Assembly: GCF_048381675.1 (NCBI RefSeq)
Contig: NZ_JBLWIS010000003.1
Span: forward strand, 124,001-188,000
DNA: 64,000 nucleotides
Source of the DNA: Advenella sp048381675
GTDB lineage: Bacteria > Pseudomonadota > Gammaproteobacteria > Burkholderiales > Burkholderiaceae_B
Direction of reading: 5' to 3'
Below, piece after piece: positions 16,353 through 24,716 of the stretch (position 1 is the first letter of the stretch; each line of letters begins with the position of its first letter). Below the pieces are notes generated by a model. It was not told the origin of the DNA, made no database searches, and saw only the letters and a program-made list of their open reading frames with translations. A program made the translations under genes and the position numbers.

Positions 16353-17240
16353 ATGAATACACACACTACATTTACCGCATCAGTGCCCGTAAAGTCGTTG
16401 CTGAACAACGAAAATCCGCTGTATAGAAAGCGTAGTAAAGTCAATAAAGTCATGTTGACGCTGTCTTCTATTGCGCTGATTTTCGGTTTGTTCTGGCTTT
16501 TCTGGATCATCCTTACCTTGCTGCTTAAGGGGGGGGCATCCCTGTCCTTTGGCCTGTTCACCGAAATCACGCCAGGACCGGGTGATGCGGGCGGTTTGGC
16601 CAACGCGATTGTTGGTTCCGTGCTCATGTCGGCAGTGGGTACCATCATTGGTACGCCCATAGGCATCATGGCAGGCACTTATCTGGCCGAATATGGCAGT
16701 CGCGGCTGGTTGGCACCGGCCACCCGGTTCCTGAATGATGTCTTGTTGTCGGCTCCTTCCATTATTATCGGTTTGTTCATTTACGCACTGTATGTCGCCA
16801 ATGTTGGCCACTACTCGGGTTGGGCCGGTGCACTGGCGTTATCCATCCTGGTTATTCCGGTTGTGGTGCGCACCACCGACAACATGCTGATGCTGGTGCC
16901 AAACAGCCTGCGTGAGGCCGCTGCTGCATTGGGTTGCCCCAAGTGGCGTATTGTTACCATGATCTGTTATCGCGCTGCGCGTTCAGGCATTATTACCGGT
17001 GTTTTGCTGGCAGTGGCCCGCATTATGGGCGAAACAGCTCCTTTGCTGTTTACCGCGCTGTCCAACCAGTTCATGAGCTGGGACATGAATGCGCCAATGT
17101 CCAACTTGCCGGTGGTTATTTATCAATACGCGGCTAGTCCCTTTAAAGACTGGAACGAGCTGGCCTGGGCAGGTGCAACCCTGATTACCCTGCTGGTACT
17201 GGGCCTGAACATTGTGGCTCGCAGTTTGTTCCGTAAATAA
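16353..17240 (+). CDS. pstA: Phosphate ABC transporter permease PstA
   Basis: The partner permease of PstC, 295 residues with about six transmembrane helices. The EAA-type coupling loop reads LREAAAALGCPKWRIVTMICYRAARSG (in two parts near residues 185-210) and is followed by ARIMGETAPLLFTAL. It starts 18 bp after pstC and ends 35 bp before pstB, consistent with one operon. Confidence 0.95.
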   Translation: MNTHTTFTASVPVKSLLNNENPLYRKRSKVNKVMLTLSSIALIFGLFWLFWIILTLLLKGGASLSFGLFTEITPGPGDAGGLANAIVGSVLMSAVGTIIGTPIGIMAGTYLAEYGSRGWLAPATRFLNDVLLSAPSIIIGLFIYALYVANVGHYSGWAGALALSILVIPVVVRTTDNMLMLVPNSLREAAAALGCPKWRIVTMICYRAARSGIITGVLLAVARIMGETAPLLFTALSNQFMSWDMNAPMSNLPVVIYQYAASPFKDWNELAWAGATLITLLVLGLNIVARSLFRK

Positions 17241-17275
17241 ACAGATTATCGATATACAGATTCTAGGAAATTGAA

Positions 17276-18052
17276 ATGGAAAATTTGGTTCCAGTCGATG
17301 AGACAAAGATCGAAGTTAAAAACCTGAATTTTTATTATGGTGGTTTTCACGCGATCAAAGATGTAAATATGCGTATTGCCCGCAATAAGGTTACCGCTTT
17401 CATTGGTCCTTCAGGATGTGGAAAATCCACCCTGTTGCGTACATTCAACCGCATGTTCGAGTTGTATCCCGGTCAGCGGGCAGAGGGGGAAATCAACCTT
17501 GATGGTGAAAACCTGCTCACAACTACCACCGATATTTCACTGATCCGTGCCAAAGTGGGAATGGTTTTCCAAAAGCCTACACCCTTTCCCATGAGTATTT
17601 ACGACAACATTGCCTTTGGCGTGAAGTTGTTTGAAAAACTCAGCAAGGCTGAAATGGACGAGCGGGTAGAATGGGCGCTGACAAAATCGGCCTTATGGAA
17701 TGAAGTGAAAGACAAGCTGAATCAAAGTGGAAACGGCCTGTCTGGTGGCCAGCAACAGCGTCTGTGTATTGCACGTGGAGTGGCAATCAAACCGGAAGTC
17801 CTGCTGCTGGATGAGCCTTGTTCGGCACTTGATCCTATTTCAACCGTGAAAATCGAAGAACTGATTACCGAGTTGAAAAAAGACTATACCGTTGCTATCG
17901 TGACCCACAATATGCAACAGGCCGCCCGTTGTTCCGACTACACCGCCTATATGTATCTTGGCGAGTTGATGGAGTTTGGTGAAACAGAGAAAATCTTTGT
18001 TAAGCCACAACGCAAGGAAACCGAAGATTACATTACTGGCCGTTTCGGTTAA
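17276..18052 (+). CDS. pstB: Phosphate ABC transporter ATP-binding protein PstB
   Basis: PstB is the ATPase that powers PstCA and also relays phosphate status to PhoR through PhoU. The 258-residue protein has Walker A GPSGCGKST at residues 44-52, the Q-loop MVFQKPTPFP, the ABC signature LSGGQQQRLCIARG, Walker B LLLDEPCSALDP and the switch histidine in IVTHNMQQAARC. The normal next gene, phoU, is missing: a MerR-type regulator on the other strand begins to read in within 6 bp of the pstB stop. Confidence 0.97.
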   Translation: MENLVPVDETKIEVKNLNFYYGGFHAIKDVNMRIARNKVTAFIGPSGCGKSTLLRTFNRMFELYPGQRAEGEINLDGENLLTTTTDISLIRAKVGMVFQKPTPFPMSIYDNIAFGVKLFEKLSKAEMDERVEWALTKSALWNEVKDKLNQSGNGLSGGQQQRLCIARGVAIKPEVLLLDEPCSALDPISTVKIEELITELKKDYTVAIVTHNMQQAARCSDYTAYMYLGELMEFGETEKIFVKPQRKETEDYITGRFG

Positions 18053-18057
18053 GTTGG

Positions 18058-18486
18058 CTACAAATGTGAATGGCGCGTTGGTGGTTCGCAACTTTCCATT
18101 GTGGAAAGTTGTCTGAAAATGCCACAGTTTTCAACTGCCTGCGCCGTTTCGCATTGATTTCTTAAATCAATCAGCTGCTGTTTCAGGTAAACCAGTTCCT
18201 GAATTCGTGCATCGACATGTCCCAGATGTTCATCTAATACCTGGTTAAAGCAGGCGCAATTGCTGTTGCTTTCATCTTGTACCATCAAAAGCGTACGAAT
18301 TTCATCATGCGTCATATCCAGCGAGCGGCAATTGCGGATAAAGCGCAGGCGTTTCACATGCGTATCATCATAATGGCGGTAGTTGCTGGCATTGCGTTCG
18401 GGCTTGGGAAGCAAACCTTCTTTCTCGTAATACCTGATGGTTTCCGCTTTGCAGTTTAGCAAGCTGGCTAATTCACCAATTTTCAT
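18058..18486 (-). CDS. cadR: Cd(II)/Pb(II)-responsive MerR-family regulator CadR
   Basis: A 142-residue MerR-family regulator. The winged helix-turn-helix covers residues 1-70 (MKIGELASLLNCKAETIRYYEKEG start, then FIRNCRSLDMTHDEI). Metal-sensing cysteines lie in NSNCACF (about residue 77-79) and in the C-terminal ENCGIF (about residue 119), as in CadR/PbrR proteins. A short histidine-containing tail PPTRHSHL ends it. It faces away from cadA and shares with it a promoter having the 19-bp spacer that MerR proteins untwist when metal is bound. PbrR-type lead specificity cannot be told apart by reading. Confidence 0.9.
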   Translation of the reverse strand: MKIGELASLLNCKAETIRYYEKEGLLPKPERNASNYRHYDDTHVKRLRFIRNCRSLDMTHDEIRTLLMVQDESNSNCACFNQVLDEHLGHVDARIQELVYLKQQLIDLRNQCETAQAVENCGIFRQLSTMESCEPPTRHSHL

Positions 18487-18504
18487 GAAATGCTCCTAAA
18501 GTGC

Positions 18505-18535
18505 TTGACCTTGTAGTTACTACAGGGTGTTTAAT
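18505..18535 (+). promoter_or_regulatory. CadR-controlled cadA promoter and operator
   Basis: TTGACC (-35, 18505-18510) and TTTAAT (-10, 18530-18535) are separated by exactly 19 bp. Within the spacer lies a dyad ACCTTGTAG-TTA-CTACAGGGT (18508-18528), the form of known CadR/PbrR operators. The overlong spacer is the hallmark of MerR-type activation. Confidence 0.85.
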
Positions 18536-18571
18536 AATTATAAGTGAATCACAGCATAAATGGAGTAAGTC

Positions 18572-20836
18572 ATGTCAGGCTGCTGCCAACAACACAATTC
18601 TGGCCACGATCACGTTCATCATGGTCATAAAGAAATGGGAGATCTGTCTCCTCAACAGAAAGTGGGCAATCGGGTGCAAACGCCCATTCGCATCATGCAA
18701 ATGGATTGTCCTACCGAAGAACGGCTGATACGGGCTCGACTTGAAAACATGGCAGGGGTGATGGCCATGAGTTTTAATTTGATGCAGCGCGAATTGCTGG
18801 TGGTGCATCAACCTCATGTCCTGGATGATATTCTGGAAGCGATTAAGTCTTTGGGTTTTGATCCCCAAACCGCAGGAATAGACGTTGATGTTTTAAAAAA
18901 CAGTCAGCAGGAAGGCAAGCTGTCGTTTGGTTGGAAACTGCCAGTGGCCGCCGTTTTGGCTATTTCTTCGGAGATCATTCATTGGGTTGAGTGGCCATGG
19001 GTATTTTCTGCCTTGCTGGCGGTATTGGCGGTAGCGTTATCGGGCTTTGGAACCTATCGCAAGGGCATTATTGCCTTGCGGAATTTACAGTTAAATATCA
19101 ACGCACTGATGACTATTGCGGTTAGCTGTGCTTTGTTGATTGGTCAATGGCCCGAAGCCGCAATGGTAATGGTGCTGTTTAGCATTGCCGAGTTGCTCGA
19201 GGCCAGGTCTCTGGATCGAGCCCGTCATGCGGTAGGCAACTTGCTGCAGATGGTTCCGCAAACCGCCTGGGTTTATCAGGCCGCTAATGGCTGGCAGGAA
19301 TTACCGGTAGGCCAGGTAAAAACAGGGGATATGGTCCGGGTACGTCCGGGTGAACGGATTCCCCTTGATGGGACGGTTATCAAGGGCTTTTCTACGGTCA
19401 ATCAGGCGCCTATTACCGGTGAAAGCATGCCGGTAGACAAGCAGCAAGGCGATGAGCTGTATGCCGGTACCATTAACCAAGGTGGTTTGCTGGAATTCAA
19501 GGTGGATGCTTTGGCCGAAAACAGTACCCTGGCCCGCATAATTCATGTGGTTGAACAGGCCCAGGCCAGCAAAGCCCCCTTGCAGCGATTCGTCGACCAG
19601 TTTGCCAGCTATTACACGCCTGCGGTTTGCCTGCTGGCCTTGCTGGTAGCGGTTTTCATGCCTCTGGTTTGGGGCACTCCCTGGCTGGAAGCCATCTACA
19701 TGGCACTGGTCTTGCTGGTGATTGCTTGCCCCTGCGCGCTGGTTATTTCAACACCGGTTACGCTGGTTAGTGGCTTAACGGCTGCAGCCCGGCATGGTGT
19801 ACTGGTTAAGGGGGCGGCTTATTTGGAAAAGGGCCGGAAGCTGGGTTGGCTTGCCCTTGACAAAACCGGTACCATTACACAGGGCAAACCTGTGCAAACC
19901 GATATGATGTTGATAAGCAAAAAAGAGCAAATTGACGGGTCTTTGGAAAACAGTCAGGATCAGGATACCGTAAGCCTGCAAGAAACCGGGGTACGAAAAG
20001 TGGCGGCCAGCCTGGCAAGTTTGTCTGATCATCCGGTATCCATGGCTGTAGCACAGGCTGCCCGACAAGACGGTTTGCAGTTTCATGAGGTGGAAAATTT
20101 CCTGGCCTTGCCTGGCCAAGGTGTTCAGGGAGTCATCGACGGTATTGAATATAGCCTGGAAAGCCCACGCCATGCGCTTGATCAAGGCTTGCTTAATGCG
20201 TTGGAGACAAAAGCCATTCAGGGTTATGAAAGCCAGGGTAAAACCGTTGTGGTGTTACGTTGTGCGGATTGGGTGATGGCGGTTTTTGCTGTGGCAGATA
20301 CCGTTAGGCCGGATAGCCGGCAAGCCATCGGGATGCTGCACCGGCAGGGTGTTAAAACCATCATGTTGTCAGGGGATAATCAACAAACCGTGCAGACCAT
20401 AGCCAGCGAGGTAGGTATAGATCGTGCGCTTGGACAGCAAATGCCTGAAAACAAGCTGGATGCCATTGCTGCGTTACAGAAATCCGGCATGGTAGGGATG
20501 GTTGGAGACGGTATTAACGATGCGCCCGCCTTGGCGCGTGCAGATATTGGTTTCGCCATGGGGGCAATCGGCACCGATACGGCTATTGAAACAGCCGATG
20601 TCGCCTTAATGGATGACGATTTGCGAAAAATACCGCGATTTATTGAATTATCCCGTACCACGCATCGGATTCTGGTACAGAATATTGCTTTGGCGCTGGG
20701 AATCAAGCTGTTTTTTCTGGTGCTAACCCTGGCAGGTACAGGTACCATGTGGATGGCCGTTTTTGCGGACATGGGGGCCAGCTTGCTGGTGGTCTTAAAC
20801 GGACTTAGATTGTTGTCTTTTAAGGCAACTTATTGA
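18572..20836 (+). CDS. cadA: P1B-type heavy-metal-exporting ATPase (Cd/Zn/Pb) CadA
   Basis: CadA pumps Cd2+, Zn2+ or Pb2+ out across the inner membrane at the cost of ATP. The 754-residue protein begins with a His/Cys-rich stretch (GCCQQHNSGHDHVHHGH), then a heavy-metal-associated domain with the MDCPTEE metal site (about residues 47-53). The actuator motif ITGESMPV, the membrane CPC motif at Cys386-Pro-Cys388, the phosphorylated Asp430 in DKTGTIT, and GDGINDAPALARAD in the ATP-hinge all follow. CPC and the linked cadR indicate divalent soft metals rather than copper. It overlaps or abuts the next gene, suggesting co-transcription. Confidence 0.94.
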   Translation: MSGCCQQHNSGHDHVHHGHKEMGDLSPQQKVGNRVQTPIRIMQMDCPTEERLIRARLENMAGVMAMSFNLMQRELLVVHQPHVLDDILEAIKSLGFDPQTAGIDVDVLKNSQQEGKLSFGWKLPVAAVLAISSEIIHWVEWPWVFSALLAVLAVALSGFGTYRKGIIALRNLQLNINALMTIAVSCALLIGQWPEAAMVMVLFSIAELLEARSLDRARHAVGNLLQMVPQTAWVYQAANGWQELPVGQVKTGDMVRVRPGERIPLDGTVIKGFSTVNQAPITGESMPVDKQQGDELYAGTINQGGLLEFKVDALAENSTLARIIHVVEQAQASKAPLQRFVDQFASYYTPAVCLLALLVAVFMPLVWGTPWLEAIYMALVLLVIACPCALVISTPVTLVSGLTAAARHGVLVKGAAYLEKGRKLGWLALDKTGTITQGKPVQTDMMLISKKEQIDGSLENSQDQDTVSLQETGVRKVAASLASLSDHPVSMAVAQAARQDGLQFHEVENFLALPGQGVQGVIDGIEYSLESPRHALDQGLLNALETKAIQGYESQGKTVVVLRCADWVMAVFAVADTVRPDSRQAIGMLHRQGVKTIMLSGDNQQTVQTIASEVGIDRALGQQMPENKLDAIAALQKSGMVGMVGDGINDAPALARADIGFAMGAIGTDTAIETADVALMDDDLRKIPRFIELSRTTHRILVQNIALALGIKLFFLVLTLAGTGTMWMAVFADMGASLLVVLNGLRLLSFKATY

Positions 20837-20850
20837 ACGGATGGCTGGAC

Positions 20851-22446
20851 ATGACAGATTTACGGCAACGAGATGATTTGCTGGATAAACACGCGTTAAT
20901 GGTAAAAGGCCTGTCTCAAAGGCTTGAAGCGCAGTCTGGTGCAAAGGCCACGGTTACGCAAACGCATATTTCAACCATTATTCTGGTGGGTGAATATGCC
21001 TACAAGCTTAAAAAGCCATTAAAGTTGCCTTTTCTTGATTTTTCCACGTTGGAAAACCGGCATCATTTTTGCCTGAAAGAACTGGCTATAAACCGGCGCA
21101 CGGCGCCAGAATTATACTTGGACGTGTTGCCGGTAACCGGTACTGTGCAAGCGCCCGATATTAACGGTCAGGAAGTGGTCATAGATTGGCTGGTCAAAAT
21201 GCGCCGTTTTGATAGCAGTCAGGAGTTTGCCGTATTGGCACGTGCGGGTAAGCTTACTTTTTCACTGGTAGAAATACTGGCCGTGCATTTGGCCCGTTTT
21301 CATGCGTCGTTACCGCGTTTGCCTGCTGCCGAGGCAAGTAAAAAAAATACGCTTGATTGGTTACTTGAAAGTTTTGATGAAATCAAGGCACATCCATTTT
21401 TTCCAACCCTGCGGGAAGCTGTCGAATGGGGGGGGTTAAGGCAAGACTTGAAGGCCAAATTTGAGAGCCACCTGCCATGGCGAAACCAGCGAATCCAAGA
21501 GGGTTTTTTCAGGCCCTGTCATGGTGATTTGCACCTGGGGAATATCGTACTTTGGCAAGACCGGGTCATGGCATTTGATGCGCTAGAGTTTGATGATAGC
21601 TTAAGCAATATTGACGTCATGAACGATCTGGCTTTTGCCTATATGGATTTGCATGCCAACCGGCAACCCGAGCTGGCTGCGCGCTTGTTAAATGCGTATT
21701 TGGAAGAAAGCGGGGATTATGAAGGACTGCGATTGTTGCATGAGTACGCGGCTTATCGGGCGCTGGTCAGGGCAAAAATCGCTTTAATGCAAGACGATAA
21801 AGAAAAATTCAGCCAATACTGGTCATTGGCAAAAGGTTTTGTGTATCCCGCCAATCAGCAGGCCTTGGTATTGGTATATGGATTAAGTGGTTCGGGCAAG
21901 TCCACTGTGGCACAAATGTTGTCTGACATGACAGGGGGTATCCGGTTGCGTTCAGATGTTGAGCGAAAACGCTTGTTTAATATAAGCACACAAAATAGCC
22001 AGATGGTGAATAAATCAACGCTTTATGCACCAGAAACCAGTCGCCGGGTTTATGGTCGCTTGCTCGAATTGGCAGAAACACTACTGCGTGCCGGCTTTAT
22101 TGTGGTGGTGGATGCGGTGTTTTTACATCAGGCCGACCGTATTTTTTTCCATCAGCTTGCGAACAAAATGGGTGTCTCATTCAGGCTGCTTGGTTGTGAG
22201 GCGCCCGAGATAATGTTGAAAGACCGGATTGTTAAAAGGGCGCAAGCAGGAAAAGACCCATCAGATGCCACGATAGAGGTGCTGAATACACAAACTGACA
22301 AGTTTGAGCCATTGCCAAATGAGTGGGGGAAATTTTCATCTTATATAGTGAATGATGGCACTTTAGAAGAGTTGCAGCGGAAAGTGCGGTGGGTGGTAGA
22401 CTCACTGGCAGAAAAAAACAGGAATAGTGCAGAAATAACTGACTAG
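20851..22446 (+). CDS. Two-domain protein: aminoglycoside phosphotransferase-like kinase plus P-loop kinase
   Basis: About 531 residues from the ATG at 20851; a TTG at 20833 overlapping the cadA stop would add six residues. The first half (to about 330) is an aminoglycoside-phosphotransferase/choline-kinase fold with GEYAYKLKKPLKLPFLDF, the catalytic loop CHGDLHLGNIVL, and a DALEFDDSL metal site. The second half has Walker A VYGLSGSGKSTVAQ (about residue 345) and a downstream VVVDAVFLHQADR segment, resembling gluconate/zeta-toxin-type small-molecule kinases. The fusion corresponds to COG2187 plus COG0645, widespread and of unknown substrate. Antibiotic resistance should not be assumed. Its closeness to cadA suggests transcription from the metal-responsive promoter. 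Confidence 0.8.
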   Translation: MTDLRQRDDLLDKHALMVKGLSQRLEAQSGAKATVTQTHISTIILVGEYAYKLKKPLKLPFLDFSTLENRHHFCLKELAINRRTAPELYLDVLPVTGTVQAPDINGQEVVIDWLVKMRRFDSSQEFAVLARAGKLTFSLVEILAVHLARFHASLPRLPAAEASKKNTLDWLLESFDEIKAHPFFPTLREAVEWGGLRQDLKAKFESHLPWRNQRIQEGFFRPCHGDLHLGNIVLWQDRVMAFDALEFDDSLSNIDVMNDLAFAYMDLHANRQPELAARLLNAYLEESGDYEGLRLLHEYAAYRALVRAKIALMQDDKEKFSQYWSLAKGFVYPANQQALVLVYGLSGSGKSTVAQMLSDMTGGIRLRSDVERKRLFNISTQNSQMVNKSTLYAPETSRRVYGRLLELAETLLRAGFIVVVDAVFLHQADRIFFHQLANKMGVSFRLLGCEAPEIMLKDRIVKRAQAGKDPSDATIEVLNTQTDKFEPLPNEWGKFSSYIVNDGTLEELQRKVRWVVDSLAEKNRNSAEITD

Positions 22447-22532
22447 CAGAAATTGCTTTGTTTATTGGGTGTGAGAATTGTAGTGTTGATCATTGTTCTT
22501 TGCTTTTTGCGATGAGCTTGTTTGAAATGTAT

Positions 22533-22565
22533 TGTCACGTACGGGTTGGTTTTCCGCACGTGACA
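22533..22565. terminator. Hairpin between converging genes
   Basis: TGTCACGTACGG pairs with CCGCACGTGACA (11 of 12) around a 9-base loop, in the gap between the kinase-like gene and the Bug gene on the other strand. There is no T-run; its location suggests two-way termination. Confidence 0.45.
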
Positions 22566-22615
22566 ACTATAGGGCTTATGCTTGAAGGTTGGCCAGGCAT
22601 AAGCGACCAGCAGGA

Positions 22616-23599
22616 TTATTGTGGTTCAACGCCTGCTTTTTTGAACAGCTCTGCCCATACCGGAATTTGTTGCTCTACCTTGGCTTTCAGGGCGGCCGGG
22701 TTGGCATCGTTTTCAAGTACGGTGGCACCCAGTTTATCCATGCGTTCTTTGAATTTAGGATCTTTTAAAGCGGTAGCCAGTGAAGATTCCAGTTTTTGCA
22801 TAACCGGTTCGGGTGTGCCGGCTGGTGCCCATAGTCCATGCCAAATACCCACTTCAAAGTCTTTGAAGCCTTCTTCCTGCATGGTTGGCAGATCCGGGAG
22901 GGTGGGGGAGCGTTTGGCGCTGGTAATCGCAAATGCCTTCACTTTTTTACCCAGGATTTGCTGGGAGGTGTTGGTGGTTTGGTCGCACAGCAAGTCTACC
23001 TGTTTGCCCAGCAGGTCATTCATGGCCGGTGCGGCACCTTTATAAGGAATGGTAAGCAGGTCTACATCCAGCGCGGACATTAGCATGGTGCCACATAGAT
23101 GGCTGGCTGCGCCAACACCGGCATTGGCCAAGGTAACTTCATCTTTATGTGCCTTTATATATTCAACCAGTTCTTTCATGTTATTGGCCGGGAAATCTTC
23201 GCGGGCAATAATCGTCATGGGAACGTCAACAACCAGGCCAATAGGTTCAAAGCTTTTGATTGGATCGTAACCCAGTTTTTTATACAGGGAAGGTGCGGTT
23301 GAAAAACCAACGTGCATGAGCAAAATATCATAGCCGTCAGGTTTCTGGTGCGCTACATGAGTCGTGCCAATGGTACCACCTGCGCCAGCCTTGTTTTCAA
23401 CAATAACCGTTTCACCCAGTGGGTCACGCATGGCCTCTGCCAATGAGCGTGCCACGTTATCGGTAGGGCCTCCGGCTGTGAACGGAATCACCATATTGAC
23501 AGGGCGTTCCGGGTATTTGCTTTCTTCTGCCTGGGCTGCAAAGCCCAGAAAGCCCATGGTAATGCCTGCTGCAAGCATGGTTTTCTTTAAATTCAACAT
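22616..23599 (-). CDS. Bug/TctC-family periplasmic solute-binding protein
   Basis: A 327-residue precursor with a signal peptide (KKTMLAAGITMGFLGFAAQA, cleaved near residue 24). The family hallmark YPERPVNMVIPFTAGGPTDNVAR follows at about 29-51, then VIVENKAGAGGTIGT and the C-terminal part with LPTMQEEGFKDFEV and WAPAGTPEPV. Such proteins bind carboxylates, amides or aromatic acids in the periplasm, usually for TctAB-type transporters, and many are orphans in Alcaligenaceae. No tctAB or catabolic gene is beside it, so the ligand is unknown. Start ATG at 23599 gives a standard signal peptide. Confidence 0.9.
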   Translation of the reverse strand: MLNLKKTMLAAGITMGFLGFAAQAEESKYPERPVNMVIPFTAGGPTDNVARSLAEAMRDPLGETVIVENKAGAGGTIGTTHVAHQKPDGYDILLMHVGFSTAPSLYKKLGYDPIKSFEPIGLVVDVPMTIIAREDFPANNMKELVEYIKAHKDEVTLANAGVGAASHLCGTMLMSALDVDLLTIPYKGAAPAMNDLLGKQVDLLCDQTTNTSQQILGKKVKAFAITSAKRSPTLPDLPTMQEEGFKDFEVGIWHGLWAPAGTPEPVMQKLESSLATALKDPKFKERMDKLGATVLENDANPAALKAKVEQQIPVWAELFKKAGVEPQ

Positions 23600-24033
23600 T
23601 GTTAATATCCTTAAAGTAAGAAATAAAAAAAATAAAATTTTTGTCTTTTGATTTTTCTTATAAAGGAAAAGCGCATGCCTATTTTATAGTGGCTCAATCT
23701 TGTTTGATTCTATTTCTTTAGTAAGTAAATATATACTTTTAAGGAAAATAATGGGTATTTATTGTGTTTAATTTATTGTGATTTGATTTTTGTCACATGA
23801 TGTTGTGGGGGTCATGCAACTAATAAGGTTGTGCTTCTTATTGTTGTTGCAATATAGGGGCCTGGTTTTCGTGGCGAGGTAATTGATTGATCGGTTTGAT
23901 ATGGCAAACAATAGCGCATTGGCAATGCGGTAAAGGTTGCATTGCAAAAAGCGGAAATGAGAGTTTGGGTTTGCTAATGTTTGTGGGTTAGAAAGTTCCG
24001 TAATTATTATGTGAAGCAAAAAATAATGCGGAT
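23600..24033. other. Intergenic region upstream of the Bug gene
   Basis: About 430 bp, AT-rich, presumably containing the reverse-strand promoter for the Bug gene at 22616-23599. I see no convincing gene: a reverse reading of 89 codons at 23768-24037 has no recognisable domain or ribosome site. No clear operator or repeat was found. Confidence 0.4.
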
Positions 24034-24073
24034 ACAAAAAAGCCGCTTCAGTCTAAATAACTTGAAAGCGGCT
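24034..24073 (-). terminator. Terminator of tRNA-Pro
   Basis: The stem AGCCGCTT/AAGCGGCT (24041-24048 with 24066-24073) is followed on the reverse strand by six T, 26 bp after the tRNA. Confidence 0.75.
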
Positions 24074-24099
24074 AGCTTGTTTATTTCCTTGGGAAATTA

Positions 24100-24176
<77 letters not shown>

Positions 24177-24273
24177 ACTTGTTTTCAATGCTGTGTTAAG
24201 CACCGAAGAAAGAATTATGACATAGAAATATTGGTTTTTGCAATACAAGAAATAAGATTTTTATGAAAAATGT

Positions 24274-24308
24274 AAAAAAACAACAAAAAAGGTTTTTGTT
24301 GTTTTTTT
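24274..24308 (-). terminator. A/T-rich terminator downstream of the small secreted protein gene
   Basis: Sixteen-base arms composed almost only of A, T and ACAAC/GTTGT pair around AGG, ending in seven T on the reverse strand. It lies between the secreted-protein gene and tRNA-Pro. Confidence 0.6.
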
Positions 24309-24374
24309 TACGGAAACTGATGAGTTGGGTTGTTAGCTTGATAGGCTTGTGTTGACTGGTTGAACACCGGGTTA

Positions 24375-24665
24375 TCAGTCTCTGCCGCGGTAGCGGTTGT
24401 AATGGGGGTGCCCATGCCTCTTGTTCTGTTTTTTGTAGTGTTTGTAGCCACGCCTTGGGTGATCATCAAAATAATAAACAGTTCGAGGGTGGATATGGCG
24501 GGGACGTTCTACATAAACCACTGGTGGTGGCCCGTAATGACGATGTGGCCTTTCCACGACGACACCTGGCACACCTATTCCGATGTCCACGTTAATTTGT
24601 GCATTGGCGGCAGAACCTATCATTAAGGCGGCAGCTGTCAAGAAGGGTAGTAATAGTTTTTTCAT
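24375..24665 (-). CDS. Small secreted basic protein, His/Arg/Tyr/Pro-rich
   Basis: A 96-residue product with a clear signal peptide (MKKLLLPFLTAAALMIGSAANA, cleaved near 22). The mature part starts QINVDIGIGVPGVV and continues with many His, Arg, Tyr and Pro residues (HRHYGPPPVVY, HPHYNRYRGRD), giving a strongly positive periplasmic or outer-surface peptide. Proteins of this style occur next to each other in many betaproteobacteria without known function; metal binding through histidines is a guess. It is followed by a terminator and preceded, on the same strand, by another small envelope protein 50 bp upstream. I do not recognise a named family. Confidence 0.7.
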   Translation of the reverse strand: MKKLLLPFLTAAALMIGSAANAQINVDIGIGVPGVVVERPHRHYGPPPVVYVERPRHIHPRTVYYFDDHPRRGYKHYKKQNKRHGHPHYNRYRGRD

Positions 24666-24716
24666 CTTTACTCCTGTTGGTATTTCAGTATTTGAATTGC
24701 GTTCTATGCTTTACCA

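Noticed and set aside
20851..22446. Aminoglycoside resistance gene
   Set aside because: The kinase fold is shared by many non-resistance enzymes, and the fusion with a P-loop kinase is a widespread chromosomal family of unknown substrate.
23768..24037. 89-codon reverse-strand frame between the Bug gene and tRNA-Pro
   Set aside because: No ribosome site, signal peptide or domain; composition is that of AT-rich intergenic DNA, and it overlaps the tRNA-Pro terminator area.
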